A stretch of DNA of 64,000 nucleotides from Bdellovibrionales bacterium (GTDB lineage: Bacteria; Bdellovibrionota; Bdellovibrionia; Bdellovibrionales; UBA1609), in the NCBI GenBank assembly GCA_019637855.1, contig JAHBUX010000006.1, positions 62,001 through 126,000 of the forward strand, in the 5' to 3' direction. Shown piece by piece: positions 17,200-26,702 of this stretch. The notes under the pieces were generated by a model, which searched no databases, had not been told where the DNA came from, and saw only the letters and a program-made list of their open reading frames with translations. Position numbers and translations under genes: made by a program. The stretch's first letter is position 1. Each line of letters begins with the position of its first letter.

Positions 17200-18137
17200 C
17201 AAGTGCGGGCATTATCGAACAGGGGCACGGTGGTCCGCAAGGCTGGGCTTTTCTTCCACAATAAAAATTGAAAGAACAAACAATGTACGATCAATCCCAC
17301 CGCGGAGGGGAGGGCCGCCTTAGGGTGAAAGAAGAGCATCAGACTGGCGCTGACCGCAAAATTACGTGTGGCAACGCTGATAGCCACCGTCTCCGCATCG
17401 GCAGGAGAGATGAACCAGGCTGAGACGTGGCGCATTAAAGCATAGAGGCCAAAATCTACCAGCAAGAAGATCAGTATCAGCATATAAAAATCTTGGTTCA
17501 GCAAAAAGCGCAAGGGAACGCGGTTGAGCGAGGAGCCCACCAGAATAAACATCAGCACAGCCAGAATCAGGGAGTTCAAAAGAGGAAGTTTCGGGCGTAG
17601 CCACTGTGCTGGAATCAGCGGCGCAAGCAGGAAGCTCAGAAGCAAAGGGCCGGTAGTTAAGGTCAAGAGATAGAGCCCTAGGAAGCGAGCGTCTAAAAAC
17701 ACCGTGCTCAAGCCGAGGAGTTTCAGTAGAGGCACTGTGGCGAGTGGGCAGAGCAGAGTGGAGAGCAAAACAATCCACAGCGCCAACTCCTCATTACCGC
17801 CGCGTACGCGCGCAAAAAACGGATTGACCAACGCGCACGGGGCCAAGCTGCTGACGGCCACGCCCAACACAAAGTCAGCGTCGCGCACCAAGAGCGAAGC
17901 CAAGGCTGTTTGCAGCACGGGGAAGAATAAAAAAATCAGGGCCAGGGTGATGAGGGCGGGAGCGACTTGCGCGCGCGGACGCTCGAGGATTTTCTTCTTG
18001 TCAACGGCGAGGATGTTGAGGAACAAAAGTAGGAAGAGCAATATCGAACTGACCCAGATCAGCGACAACGATTGGTAGGGAAAGGCGATTCCCAGAACGA
18101 TGCCGCAAAAGATCGGTGCCGAAAAGAGTTTGAGCAG
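17199..18137 (-). CDS. BASS-type (bile acid:Na symporter-like) membrane transporter, non-AUG start
   Basis: An integral membrane protein with about 9-10 hydrophobic helices, no soluble domain. VAISVATRNFAVSASLMLFF followed by PKAALPSAVGL resembles the conserved TM9-10 region of BASS/arsenical-resistance-3 type carriers. The substrate is unknown. The start is uncertain. A TTG at 18068 would give 289 residues but has no ribosome site and removes half of the first helix. The open frame continues upstream through LLKLFSAPIFCGIVLGIAFP to a CTG at 18135-18137 preceded by AAGGGA, giving 312 residues. That start is back-to-back with the divergent ATG at 18138. Confidence 0.75.
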   Translation of the reverse strand: MLKLFSAPIFCGIVLGIAFPYQSLSLIWVSSILLFLLLFLNILAVDKKKILERPRAQVAPALITLALIFLFFPVLQTALASLLVRDADFVLGVAVSSLAPCALVNPFFARVRGGNEELALWIVLLSTLLCPLATVPLLKLLGLSTVFLDARFLGLYLLTLTTGPLLLSFLLAPLIPAQWLRPKLPLLNSLILAVLMFILVGSSLNRVPLRFLLNQDFYMLILIFLLVDFGLYALMRHVSAWFISPADAETVAISVATRNFAVSASLMLFFHPKAALPSAVGLIVHCLFFQFLLWKKSPALRTTVPLFDNART

Positions 18138-20213
18138 ATGAATTCCCTTCGCCTTAAACGTTGGACCGCCATTTTAGCCGCAGCTCTCCTATTGGGCACA
18201 AGTATTTTCATTCTTGCTCGCCGTCATACGGCAAGCGGTAGTCATGAGCGCCACTGGAAGCTCTATTGGTTTGTGCCGGATGGTTTGCGGGCCGAGCCGG
18301 ATGTGTTCACCATTTACAAGTGGGCGAGTGAAGGTAAACTGCCGAATATCAAACGCATGATGGAGCAAGGCTCCTACGGCTATTCGATCCCGGTGTTTCC
18401 CAGTCATACGCCGGTGAATTTCGCCTCCCTCTTCACCGGCGTGCAGCCGGCGCGGCATGGTGTAGCCGATGGACCGATTCGCATTCGCGATTACCCCTTG
18501 AAAATGGTGCCACGTTCTGGCTTTAGCTCGGTGGCAAAAACTATCGACCCCTTCTGGTACACTTTGGAGCAGGCCGGTCGGGTGGTCAGTTTGCTCTCGA
18601 TTCCTGGTTCGACACCGCCGGAGCTGACTTCGGGCAATGTGGTGAAAGGCCGTTGGGGTGGTTGGGGTATGGAGTTCCCCAATATCATTTTTCACTCCCA
18701 TGAAGATGCGGACTTTCGTCATCAACTCGGTTGGAACGACAAAGTTTTTCAGCTCGAGAAAAAGTTGACCGAATTTGTCAAAGCCCGTGCTCCAGAGGGA
18801 TGGACCGCGGAGATGCAGAAAAGTTTTTCCCCGGCGCGCGAGGTCGATCTGTCCAACTGGGAGGCTCCGCTCTTTGCGCTCCTGACCGATTCCAGCGATG
18901 ACGGAGTTGAGAACTACGACGAAGCGCATGTCTCGCACGATAAGAAATCCTGGTTGGCGCATTTGAAGACCGGCGAGTGGAGCGATTGGTTTCCGATACG
19001 GCTCTCTTATCGAGTGCAAAAAAACTATCAGGACAATCTGCCGCAGCGCTTGGAGCTTGAGCAATCCATGGCCGAAATTGGGTTCAACACCCAAGCTCGC
19101 GTGCGCGTGGTGAAGCTGGGAAAAAAGGACTTCTTCCGTCTGCGCGTGCTGTATGACGGGTTGAATGAAAGTGTGGTTGTGCCTCCGGACTTGAATGACA
19201 AGCTTCATCGGGCGGCAGGGCCTATGGTGGATTTTGTCGATAACTTTCCGCCTCAGCTTATTTACTTCACTGAGGATAAAGAGGCCTTTCTTGATGAGTT
19301 TGAAATGTCTTTTGCCTGGCACAAACGGGCTCAGCGCTACTTTTTGAACGAAGTGCCGCAGGATGTTTTTATTCAATCCATCTACTCGCCCAATCAGATG
19401 CTGACCAGTCGCTGGTGGATGGGTTACCTGGACCCGCGTGGCGCCCGTTACGCTGAGATCAGTGAGAGCGAACGTGAGCAGCTGCGTGAAGAGGTGTTGG
19501 TGCTCTACAAGCACATCGATGAGATGATCGGGGCGGCGTTAGATGCGCGCGCGCCTGATGCCTATGTGGTTTTGAGTTCCGATCACGGTGCGGTTCCGCT
19601 GAACTACGAAGTGAAGCTGAACAATCTCTTCGCCAAGAAGGGTTGGTTAACGTACGTGAAGGATGCTCAAGGCGTGCCGCGCGTGGATTGGGTGAAAACA
19701 AAGGTCGTGTTTTTAAACATGAACCATATTTTTATCCGACCAGATAACCTCAGTGGCAATTACCGCCCAGCCTCCGGCCCCGCCTATGAAAAGCTGAGAG
19801 CTGAGGTCAGTAAAGCTGTGCGCGAGTTGAAAGATGATTCTGGCCGTGCACCTCTCTCGGCCCTGCACACGCGTGAAGAGGCGTCGACGTGGGGGTTGCC
19901 GACCGATCGAGTCGGCGATTTGATCATCGCCAATGCCTCCGGCTATGGTTGGATTGAAGATGTGACTGAAGACCTCTCCGTATTTGTGCCGTCGCTGAAG
20001 AGCGGATACAAACAGGCCATTTTGCCGGATCAAGAGCGTGGCTTATGGACACCTTTTGCTATCGTGGGTCCGGGGGTGCGCAAAGGTCATGCACTTTCGC
20101 GTCCGATCAGTCATCTCGAGCAATATCCCACGGTGATGAAACTGCTTGGTGTGCAAGCGCCCTACAGTGCCGATGCACAAGCGATTTCCGAGATAATAGA
20201 GGAAACACCTTAG
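18138..20213 (+). CDS. Membrane-anchored alkaline-phosphatase-superfamily phosphodiesterase
   Basis: A 691-residue enzyme with an N-terminal membrane helix (WTAILAAALLLGTSIFIL) and an extracytoplasmic type I phosphodiesterase/nucleotide pyrophosphatase fold. Metal-site and nucleophile segments are YWFVPDGLRAEP (Asp ligand) and PSHTPVNFASLFTGVQPARHG (Thr nucleophile). The C-terminal metal box is VVLSSDHGAVPL, with a further His in SRPISHLEQYP. About 250 residues between these boxes are unlike the usual enzymes and may set specificity. The substrate is unknown; phospholipid headgroups or nucleotides are possibilities. The ATG at 18138 is preferred over a TTG 66 bp earlier. It is first in an operon of three overlapping genes. 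Confidence 0.88.
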   Translation: MNSLRLKRWTAILAAALLLGTSIFILARRHTASGSHERHWKLYWFVPDGLRAEPDVFTIYKWASEGKLPNIKRMMEQGSYGYSIPVFPSHTPVNFASLFTGVQPARHGVADGPIRIRDYPLKMVPRSGFSSVAKTIDPFWYTLEQAGRVVSLLSIPGSTPPELTSGNVVKGRWGGWGMEFPNIIFHSHEDADFRHQLGWNDKVFQLEKKLTEFVKARAPEGWTAEMQKSFSPAREVDLSNWEAPLFALLTDSSDDGVENYDEAHVSHDKKSWLAHLKTGEWSDWFPIRLSYRVQKNYQDNLPQRLELEQSMAEIGFNTQARVRVVKLGKKDFFRLRVLYDGLNESVVVPPDLNDKLHRAAGPMVDFVDNFPPQLIYFTEDKEAFLDEFEMSFAWHKRAQRYFLNEVPQDVFIQSIYSPNQMLTSRWWMGYLDPRGARYAEISESEREQLREEVLVLYKHIDEMIGAALDARAPDAYVVLSSDHGAVPLNYEVKLNNLFAKKGWLTYVKDAQGVPRVDWVKTKVVFLNMNHIFIRPDNLSGNYRPASGPAYEKLRAEVSKAVRELKDDSGRAPLSALHTREEASTWGLPTDRVGDLIIANASGYGWIEDVTEDLSVFVPSLKSGYKQAILPDQERGLWTPFAIVGPGVRKGHALSRPISHLEQYPTVMKLLGVQAPYSADAQAISEIIEETP

Positions 20214-20230
20214 TGAAGGACGGGGGGATC

Positions 20231-20803
20231 GTGCGTTATTGGCTAGGCCTAGGGCTCATCATCTCGGTGCCTGTGTTCGCCGCTCTGCCCTCGGGGCTTA
20301 GCCTCAATCCCAAATTGAAAGCTAGTGAGTCGTCCGTGAGTGATCGTGGCTTTGCGCAAACTTTCGAGCAGGACGGCATCGAGATTCATTTGAAAGGCAC
20401 GCAGTTCAGCGCGCCGCAAGCGGCTCGGCAAATGGCGGCGGTTGAATTGGCCAACGTGATGCGCCTGTATTCGACCCGTGGCAATCCCTATGAGGGGCAG
20501 ATCTCGGATTTAATCAAGTGCTCGCCGCTCTACACACCGCAAGTGTTTGAGTTCAAGCTGAACGGCTATGTGGTGCCGGGGATCAGTGCGGGCGCCACCG
20601 ACCGGAAGCTCTTCGGCGCCTGTGCGCGTGAGCAGATCGGTTACTGGGCGGCCTATATTAGCTTTTATTATCCGCCGGCGCAGATGGTAATTGAAGCACG
20701 TTTGTTTAAGCGCGCGGCACATCCCTCCGCCCAACAGCTTAAGACTTTGAACAAGTCTTTGCAGAGAGCGGCGAGTTCCCTCTTGCGCGGGAGCAGGCAG
20801 TGA
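20231..20803 (+). CDS. Small exported protein between two phosphatase-superfamily genes
   Basis: A 190-residue protein of unknown function with a signal peptide (RYWLGLGLIISVPVFA). Two cysteines (IKCSPLY and FGACARE) may form a disulfide in the periplasm. The middle is aromatic-rich (YWAAYISFYYPP). The GTG at 20231 is chosen because it gives a clean signal peptide. Another GTG at 20213 overlaps the preceding stop (TAGTG) and is served by GAGGA at about 20199, so it is also possible. The end overlaps the next start in a GTGA junction. Conserved coupling with both enzymes suggests an accessory or chaperone role. Confidence 0.7.
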   Translation: MRYWLGLGLIISVPVFAALPSGLSLNPKLKASESSVSDRGFAQTFEQDGIEIHLKGTQFSAPQAARQMAAVELANVMRLYSTRGNPYEGQISDLIKCSPLYTPQVFEFKLNGYVVPGISAGATDRKLFGACAREQIGYWAAYISFYYPPAQMVIEARLFKRAAHPSAQQLKTLNKSLQRAASSLLRGSRQ

Positions 20804-22224
20804 AACGCCCAAAGCGTTGGCTGGCTATGCTCATGCTAACGGCCTTTGTCTGCGCCTCTGTGGGCTTTGCGGTCTCCAATTTTAGAATTGCGCGAGATCC
20901 GCAGCGCCGGCTGAACGTTCTGGTGGTAAGCCTGTGTTCATTTCGCTTGGCCAACCTCACGCACTATGGGCATCGCGGCGCCTCGGTGGCGCCGAACATC
21001 GATAAATTTATCGCCAACAGCACCTATGTGTTCGACAAGATGTTCAACGGTGTGGGGTGGACATCGCTGTTTGGTTACACCGCCAATGTGATGTGGCAGG
21101 ACGTGCCCTTGCTCAACGGCTACACGCTATTTGGTACCAATGCGGATTGGGGACACTTCTTTCGTATTCCGGTTCGGCGCTCGGATTGGAGTGAGGACCT
21201 GGCGGTCAATGACAGCGACTTCGAAAAAGACCATCAGAAGATGACCGATTATTTGAAAGCGCAGATTTTGGCGGCACGCTCTCCGTTCTATGTGAACGCG
21301 CACTACAAATACATGCATTATCCGCTGATCGATCGTTTCAACGAAGACGCCGGTTGGGACCGTTACCTGGATGCGAACGATCGTGCGTTGATGGACGAGT
21401 ATCTGGCTCATCCAGAAAAGCACTACAGCAAGCTGCCACTGCTTTTGTTGCTCACCAATGATTCCAAGTATGCCTTTGCTCATCCAAAAGTGAGCAAGCG
21501 CTATCCTAAGCCGAGTGTGCAAGACGGGCGCGAGGTCACGGGTCTTTTGACCAACCCTGAGTTTTTGGCCGAGTGGAAGGCAAGTCCCGGCTACGAGCGC
21601 GATCTTCAGCTGCTTGAGAAAGTGTATCAGGGGAATGTGTCTTATATCGACAGCGTGGTTGGGCCGTTGCTCGATCTCTATGGCGATAAAGAGTTGCAAG
21701 ACAACACCGTCGTCGTCTTTTCACCCGATCATGGTGAGGAGCATATGGAGCGCGGCTATCTTACGCATGGCGATTCGCTTTATGATGAGGCTTTGCGCGT
21801 GCCGATGGCCATTCGATTTCCTGGCAAATCGGGCAACGAGGTCATTCACGATCAGTTCGAGTTTTCGGCGATTGCGAAGCTGTTGCGTGAGGTGGTTGAG
21901 GGCAAGGCCGATGCGGCCAACTTCCGCCAACGTCTGTTCGCTTTGAAGGATGACGTGGTGGTGACCCGCGATTGCATGGATACCCAGCGGGGTTTGCGTT
22001 ACAAAAACGAGTACAAGTACTTCGTGCGGGTGACCGACGGCGAGCGTTTCCTCTATGACCTTAAGAGCGATCCGGGTGAGACCCGCAATATCGCCTCGGA
22101 ACGTCCTCAGGTGGTGGCGGAACTTGAGGATCTCTATTGGCGGCGCTATCCGGAGTTCACCTCGACCAACGTGTATCGTTGCGCCCCCTGGATGCTGGTC
22201 GGGGAATCGGCCGTCTCATTTTGA
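20800..22224 (+). CDS. Sulfatase-like alkaline-phosphatase-superfamily protein with altered active site
   Basis: A 474-residue protein with an N-terminal signal anchor (LAMLMLTAFVCASVGFAV) and a sulfatase fold. The C-terminal metal box is present (VVVFSPDHGEEHMERG) and so is the distal YDEALRVPMAIRFPG. The N-terminal box normally reads I-D-T-x-R with an Asp metal ligand. Here it is VVSLCSFRLANLTHYG, so Cys replaces the ligand and Ser sits at the usual nucleophile position. The following PNIDKFIANS is typical. It may be an altered-metal enzyme or an inactive relative. The GTG start overlaps the preceding stop by 4 bp, so it belongs to the 18138-22224 operon. Confidence 0.85.
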   Translation: MKRPKRWLAMLMLTAFVCASVGFAVSNFRIARDPQRRLNVLVVSLCSFRLANLTHYGHRGASVAPNIDKFIANSTYVFDKMFNGVGWTSLFGYTANVMWQDVPLLNGYTLFGTNADWGHFFRIPVRRSDWSEDLAVNDSDFEKDHQKMTDYLKAQILAARSPFYVNAHYKYMHYPLIDRFNEDAGWDRYLDANDRALMDEYLAHPEKHYSKLPLLLLLTNDSKYAFAHPKVSKRYPKPSVQDGREVTGLLTNPEFLAEWKASPGYERDLQLLEKVYQGNVSYIDSVVGPLLDLYGDKELQDNTVVVFSPDHGEEHMERGYLTHGDSLYDEALRVPMAIRFPGKSGNEVIHDQFEFSAIAKLLREVVEGKADAANFRQRLFALKDDVVVTRDCMDTQRGLRYKNEYKYFVRVTDGERFLYDLKSDPGETRNIASERPQVVAELEDLYWRRYPEFTSTNVYRCAPWMLVGESAVSF

Positions 22225-22260
22225 GGCACGTCTCGTTCTGGGCTCTTTAAATCACTGTTT

Positions 22261-22276
22261 TTAAGTGTAAACTTAA
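22261..22276 (+). promoter_or_regulatory. Small hairpin abutting the ribosome site
   Basis: TTAAGT (22261-22266) and ACTTAA (22271-22276) pair across a 4-nt loop; the AAGG ribosome site of the ATG at 22280 begins within the 3' arm (22275-22278). The stem is AT-rich and weak. Confidence 0.4.
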
Positions 22277-22279
22277 GGC

Positions 22280-23893
22280 ATGCGAATATTAGTCCCCGCC
22301 TTCGCATTTGTCGTGTTCTTCGGGCTGACATCCACGTCAAATGCGGCCATCACACTTTCTCAAGCTCTTAGCAAAGTGAACTGTCCCGCCAAAGCGGCTC
22401 CCGATGTTCCGGGCAATGCGGCCGCTTCGGTCGGCAATCGCACCTGCTACTATACGGCCTATCGTTTGTGTGAAAATCCGAGCATCGATCGCGGTGAATG
22501 TGCTTCGTATGGATTCTCGACCGGCGCCCCCAGTAATTCGCGCTCTGCACCTGCACCGGCGTGGGGTTCATATGCCAATCAATCGACTCTCGCGGCTGCG
22601 GCAAATAAGTTGGAGTATTCGGCGAGGCAACAACAACAAGCCGCTCAAAGTGCTTGCAGTGAAGAGGCGATGAGCAGCTGCCCTTCTTCACCTTCCGACG
22701 CTTATGAGGCTTGCACGCGCGCGGCGAGTGCGAGCTCTAAAGGTTCGATGAACGCCAATCAAAAAGTTTTGGCAAGTGCTACCAATGACGGCTTTATTGC
22801 CAACTCGGCCTATGCCGGCGGCTGCAATGGTTCAAAGCTAGCGTGCATGGAAAAATACGATCAATTGCTTTCAGGCTTGCAGCCCAGCGTGTGTTCGACC
22901 GGCGATCAGGGTTGTCTTGGTGAGGTGAACAAACGCCGCAACAGCTACTCGCAATCGCGTGAGAGCTGCAATCGGATGGATTTGGCGAGTGCTCGCCAGC
23001 AAGCGCAGTCGCTGTTCAATAACTCAGGTGATTCGACAAAGGGCGCCGAGAAGACACAAGCTCAGAACGGCGCCGCTGGTGCCCAGTCTGAGTCCGTGAA
23101 GGGTGGCAGCGGCTCGACCGGTGGCACTACCAACAGTGCAATGGCACAGCAGCTCTTGCCGATGGCTATGATGATGGCGCAAAGCCTGCTTGGCCAGCAA
23201 CAGCAGCAAGAAGATCCCTACGCCCAACAGCAGGTAGCTGCGGATTGCAGCACTACGGATGCATACGGCAATCCGGTGCTTGCTGGTTGTATGGTGACGG
23301 GTACGACAACGACACAGTCTTGGAATACGCAAGCTTCGGGTGAGTCGGCCGCGCAATCGGCAGGTTCCGACAGTTCGGGGTTTAGTCTTGGCGACACCGG
23401 CAATGTGGGAGGCGGCGGTATTGATACCGGCGCCAGTCCACAGAGCGTCCCTATTACTACGACGCCGATTGCTAATGGCGGCGGCGGTTTTGGTATGGGT
23501 GCGGCTTCGGCTCCCGCTCAGTTGGGCGGCACTGGTGCCGGCGGCGCAGTTCCTGGCGGCTCGAAAACTAATACTGATATTCTAAGAGGTGAGGGTGGTG
23601 CCGGCGGCGGTGGCGGAGGATTGGCGGCAATGAACGCCAATATGCGCCCCGAAGTGCAAGGTGGTGGCGGCGGCGGTTGGTCGCAAAATCAAGGCGGCAG
23701 TGAGTTTGAAAATCTGCGATTGGGTGACTATCTTCCCGGCGGTGCCAAATACCAAGGCGGCCGCAACGTGGCCGGCGTGGGTGGCGCGACCGGCATGCAG
23801 ATTCAATCCAAGAGCGTGAACATCTGGAACAAGGTTTCCGATATCATCCGCGGCCGCTGCGCCCAAGGGCGTCTGCGCGACTGCGGCGGTTAA
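22280..23893 (+). CDS. Secreted Cys-rich, Gly/Gln-rich low-complexity protein
   Basis: A 537-residue protein with a signal peptide (ILVPAFAFVVFFGLTSTSNA). The first 230 residues are Cys-rich, with paired cysteines such as RTCYYTAYRLCENP, GECASYG, QSACSEEAMSSC and NGSKLACME, suggesting disulfides. The remainder is low complexity: a Met/Gln segment (LLPMAMMMAQSLL, then a Q run), Ser/Thr/Gly linkers and several poly-Gly tracts (GGGGGGL, GGGGGGW). The C-terminal 60 residues are again ordered and include KSVNIWNKVSDIIRGRC. Likely surface-exposed or secreted; no family is recognised. Its stop overlaps the convergent aminopeptidase stop by 4 bp. Confidence 0.75.
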   Translation: MRILVPAFAFVVFFGLTSTSNAAITLSQALSKVNCPAKAAPDVPGNAAASVGNRTCYYTAYRLCENPSIDRGECASYGFSTGAPSNSRSAPAPAWGSYANQSTLAAAANKLEYSARQQQQAAQSACSEEAMSSCPSSPSDAYEACTRAASASSKGSMNANQKVLASATNDGFIANSAYAGGCNGSKLACMEKYDQLLSGLQPSVCSTGDQGCLGEVNKRRNSYSQSRESCNRMDLASARQQAQSLFNNSGDSTKGAEKTQAQNGAAGAQSESVKGGSGSTGGTTNSAMAQQLLPMAMMMAQSLLGQQQQQEDPYAQQQVAADCSTTDAYGNPVLAGCMVTGTTTTQSWNTQASGESAAQSAGSDSSGFSLGDTGNVGGGGIDTGASPQSVPITTTPIANGGGGFGMGAASAPAQLGGTGAGGAVPGGSKTNTDILRGEGGAGGGGGGLAAMNANMRPEVQGGGGGGWSQNQGGSEFENLRLGDYLPGGAKYQGGRNVAGVGGATGMQIQSKSVNIWNKVSDIIRGRCAQGRLRDCGG

Positions 23894-26538
23894 AGCCCAC
23901 TAGCAGCTCGAATTTTCTGGCAGCGTTCATCTTCTTGTAGTCGAACCTTGAGCTCGCGGCTTATCGAGGGGGCGAAATCCTTTTCCTTTTCTACGAACGC
24001 CTTAAAGACTTGCGAAGTTTTAGCCTCGCAGTTCAACGGCGCCAGCGCTCTAGCGATAGACTCCACGAAAACCTCGTTCTCCGAATTTCCGTTCTTCTTT
24101 ATGTACTCGTAATAGTCAGGCGCAAAGACCATTTTTGAATCCGACTGCTCTTCCGGGAAGAGGGAGAACATGACGGTACGTGCGTTGGCATACGATACGC
24201 TGGGCTTGGGCTCTTTCAGGATAGTGACCCATTTCTGCTTCACCGCCATGTCGGGCTGAATGGCTTCGGCTCCCATGCCGGCGCGCACCCCGCGATCGGA
24301 AGTGTCTTTGGCAGAAAGCTCGGCGACAATGGCCGCCGCTTGCGGGTGACGATAGCGGCTAAGCTGGCGCGCCATATGCCAGCGGCGATCCAGATCCAAA
24401 GGCAAACCAGGATTTATTTTTTCCTGCCGCGCCCATGTGGCTAGATGATCCAACGCCTGTGGCGTTTGCGCCGCCACGATGTAGTTGTCTAACCAGATTT
24501 TCTGTTCATCTGCGCTCTTGGCTTCGTTAAAGCGGCGCAAAAACTGCACTTCCGTCTTTACGATAAAATCGGTGCGCGACCCTTTCGCCGCCTCAGTCTG
24601 CGGCCAATAGCGCGTGACATTGCTCTCGGAGCGGGCTGGAGCAATCGTGCGCACAATTTGATTGAGAACTGCCCTGTTTTTTTCTTTGGGGAAATGCGCA
24701 TTTACGATCTCGATGTAATCCTTAAGCGGCATTTCGGTTGAGCGCACCATCTGCCACAGATCATCCCACACCATAGTGCGCAGCAGATCGTCCTGCACCT
24801 GACTTAGATTTTTCTTTAAGTAGGCGAGGCTGGCGGGATCGAGTTTCACTGCCACATAGCCGTAGTCGCCGTAATTGGGATAGATGAAAGCCGGGCATGA
24901 CCAATCGCCCTTGAACGTTTCATGAGGTTGATTCATTTCGGCCCGCAGCAAGATGGGTAAGGCGCTTTTCGAAAACAAAGCCACGTTCACGGCTTGTGGG
25001 CGAAACCGCGCACCTTCGCTAGGTGTGTTGATAAGCGAAATCTCGCGCAGACGATCGCCCTCACAGGTCCACTGGGCGGTGACTTTATCTGTTCCGCTCT
25101 GTCGCAGCCAGCGTTCGGACCATAGATTCAAATCGCGTTTGGTCTGTGTCTGTAGGGCAGCGATAAAGTCTTTGAGCTCGGCATTCTTCATCGCGTGTTG
25201 AGCGATGAAGAGCTGAATGCCCTTCTTAAAGCCTTCTGGCGTGACGTAGGCCTGAAGCTGCTTCAGCACGGCCGCCCCTTTGCCATAGGTGATGCCATCG
25301 AAATTGGCGAAGGCCTCTTTGACAGTGTTGACTGGCGCTTGGATCGGATGCGTGGTGACTAAGCCGTCTTCCCAATAGGCCCAAACTTTTTCGCCCGAGA
25401 AAAACTCTTGCCAAGCCTCTTTAAATTCGGTGGCTTCATACAGCGCCAAGGTGGCCAGAAACGAAGCGAAACTCTCATTCAGCCAAAGATCGTTCCACCA
25501 CTTCATGGTGACCACATCGCCAAACCACATATGGGCCATCTCGTGCAGCAATGTCGTGTAGACATCCATACGTTCTTCGCGTGTGGGAGCTCCGCGCGGA
25601 ATGTAGCGTTCAGAGAAAGTGACGGCCCCGACGTTCTCCATAGCTCCTGCATTGAATTCAGGAACGAAGAGTTGGTCATATTTCTTAAACGGGTACTTGA
25701 AGGCAAAGTAATTTTCGAAAAACTTCATGCCCTGTTTGGTGACTTTGAACCACTCGGCGGGTTTTACGAATTTGGCCATGCTGGGACGAACCATTAAGCG
25801 CAGCGGAATATTCTGGTATTGATCCTTCCACACCTTAAAAGGGCCCGCATGTAGAGAGAACAGGTAGGTTGCAATCGGTAAGGTTTTGGGAAAAACCCAC
25901 AGCTTGTTGCCGCCAGGCATAGTCTTGATCGCAGATTCCATCGTGGCCGAAACCACGGTCCACTTAGCCGGTGCTTCTACAGTCATTGCGAAGGTGGCGC
26001 GTAAGTCGGGCTGGTCAAAGCACGGCATAAAGCGATTGGCATCGAAGGTTTGAAATTGCGTATATAGAAAAACGTCTTTGCTTTGTGGGTCGATAAACTT
26101 GTGCAAGCCTTGGCCTTGGCTCGAATAGGCTTGTGTGTAATCGACTTGCACCCGGTTGCGTCCCACGCGTAGCTCGGCGGCCGGGAGCTCGATCCAGTAC
26201 GCCTTCTTTGCGTTGTCAATGGACACCGGCTTGTCGTTCACGCGGAGGTTGCTGACCTTGCCTTCAAAGAAATCCAGCCGCAGCGGTTGGTTTGCGTCCA
26301 GCAAATCAAAACCGATATCGATGCGTCCTTGAAAGGTCGAACCCGGATCGGTGAGATTGATATTTAGATCGTAACTGACATTGGCTAGGCGCGCTTTGCG
26401 GGCTTCGGCCTCACTTAAAGTCAAATCGGAAGAGGCTTCGTTTTTACTTTGAGATTTCGAAGCGGTTTTACAACCGATGCTGGTGAGAAACATCATGGGA
26501 AGCAGTATGGGAAGTAGGAGTTGGAGCAGGCGAATCAT
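23890..26538 (-). CDS. M1-family aminopeptidase lipoprotein (PepN-like)
   Basis: An 882-residue zinc aminopeptidase with a lipoprotein signal peptide (lipobox TSIGC at about residues 19-23), so it is probably anchored in the envelope. The exopeptidase motif GAMENVGAVTF and the zinc motif HEMAHMWFGD (His332) followed by WLNESFASFLA are intact. An N-terminal beta-saddle precedes them and a helical ERAP1-like C-terminal domain follows. It should remove N-terminal residues from peptides in the periplasm or at the surface, consistent with a proteolytic or predatory lifestyle. GAGGGA precedes the ATG. Confidence 0.95.
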   Translation of the reverse strand: MIRLLQLLLPILLPMMFLTSIGCKTASKSQSKNEASSDLTLSEAEARKARLANVSYDLNINLTDPGSTFQGRIDIGFDLLDANQPLRLDFFEGKVSNLRVNDKPVSIDNAKKAYWIELPAAELRVGRNRVQVDYTQAYSSQGQGLHKFIDPQSKDVFLYTQFQTFDANRFMPCFDQPDLRATFAMTVEAPAKWTVVSATMESAIKTMPGGNKLWVFPKTLPIATYLFSLHAGPFKVWKDQYQNIPLRLMVRPSMAKFVKPAEWFKVTKQGMKFFENYFAFKYPFKKYDQLFVPEFNAGAMENVGAVTFSERYIPRGAPTREERMDVYTTLLHEMAHMWFGDVVTMKWWNDLWLNESFASFLATLALYEATEFKEAWQEFFSGEKVWAYWEDGLVTTHPIQAPVNTVKEAFANFDGITYGKGAAVLKQLQAYVTPEGFKKGIQLFIAQHAMKNAELKDFIAALQTQTKRDLNLWSERWLRQSGTDKVTAQWTCEGDRLREISLINTPSEGARFRPQAVNVALFSKSALPILLRAEMNQPHETFKGDWSCPAFIYPNYGDYGYVAVKLDPASLAYLKKNLSQVQDDLLRTMVWDDLWQMVRSTEMPLKDYIEIVNAHFPKEKNRAVLNQIVRTIAPARSESNVTRYWPQTEAAKGSRTDFIVKTEVQFLRRFNEAKSADEQKIWLDNYIVAAQTPQALDHLATWARQEKINPGLPLDLDRRWHMARQLSRYRHPQAAAIVAELSAKDTSDRGVRAGMGAEAIQPDMAVKQKWVTILKEPKPSVSYANARTVMFSLFPEEQSDSKMVFAPDYYEYIKKNGNSENEVFVESIARALAPLNCEAKTSQVFKAFVEKEKDFAPSISRELKVRLQEDERCQKIRAASGL

Positions 26539-26702
26539 CGAAGTCCCTCGCTGGCGTTGAAGTCCTTTTTATCAGACCCGGTCTGTGTGCCAAAGTCATG
26601 TGTTTGTCACGGTCAGTTCACAGTTCTTACTTGATCTTCACGACGCATGGGGGTACTCCAGAATTTCACCCCATCTCCAGCGACTTTTTAAAGAGGGCGA
26701 AA

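Noticed and set aside
18189-19514. Long minus-strand frame of 441 codons
   Set aside because: It is antisense to the phosphodiesterase gene, has His/Arg/Gln-rich composition typical of a shadow frame and no family resemblance.
26539-26702. Magnesium (M-box or ykoK) riboswitch before mgtE
   Set aside because: The gap is 164 bp and I see neither the conserved boxes nor a leader terminator.
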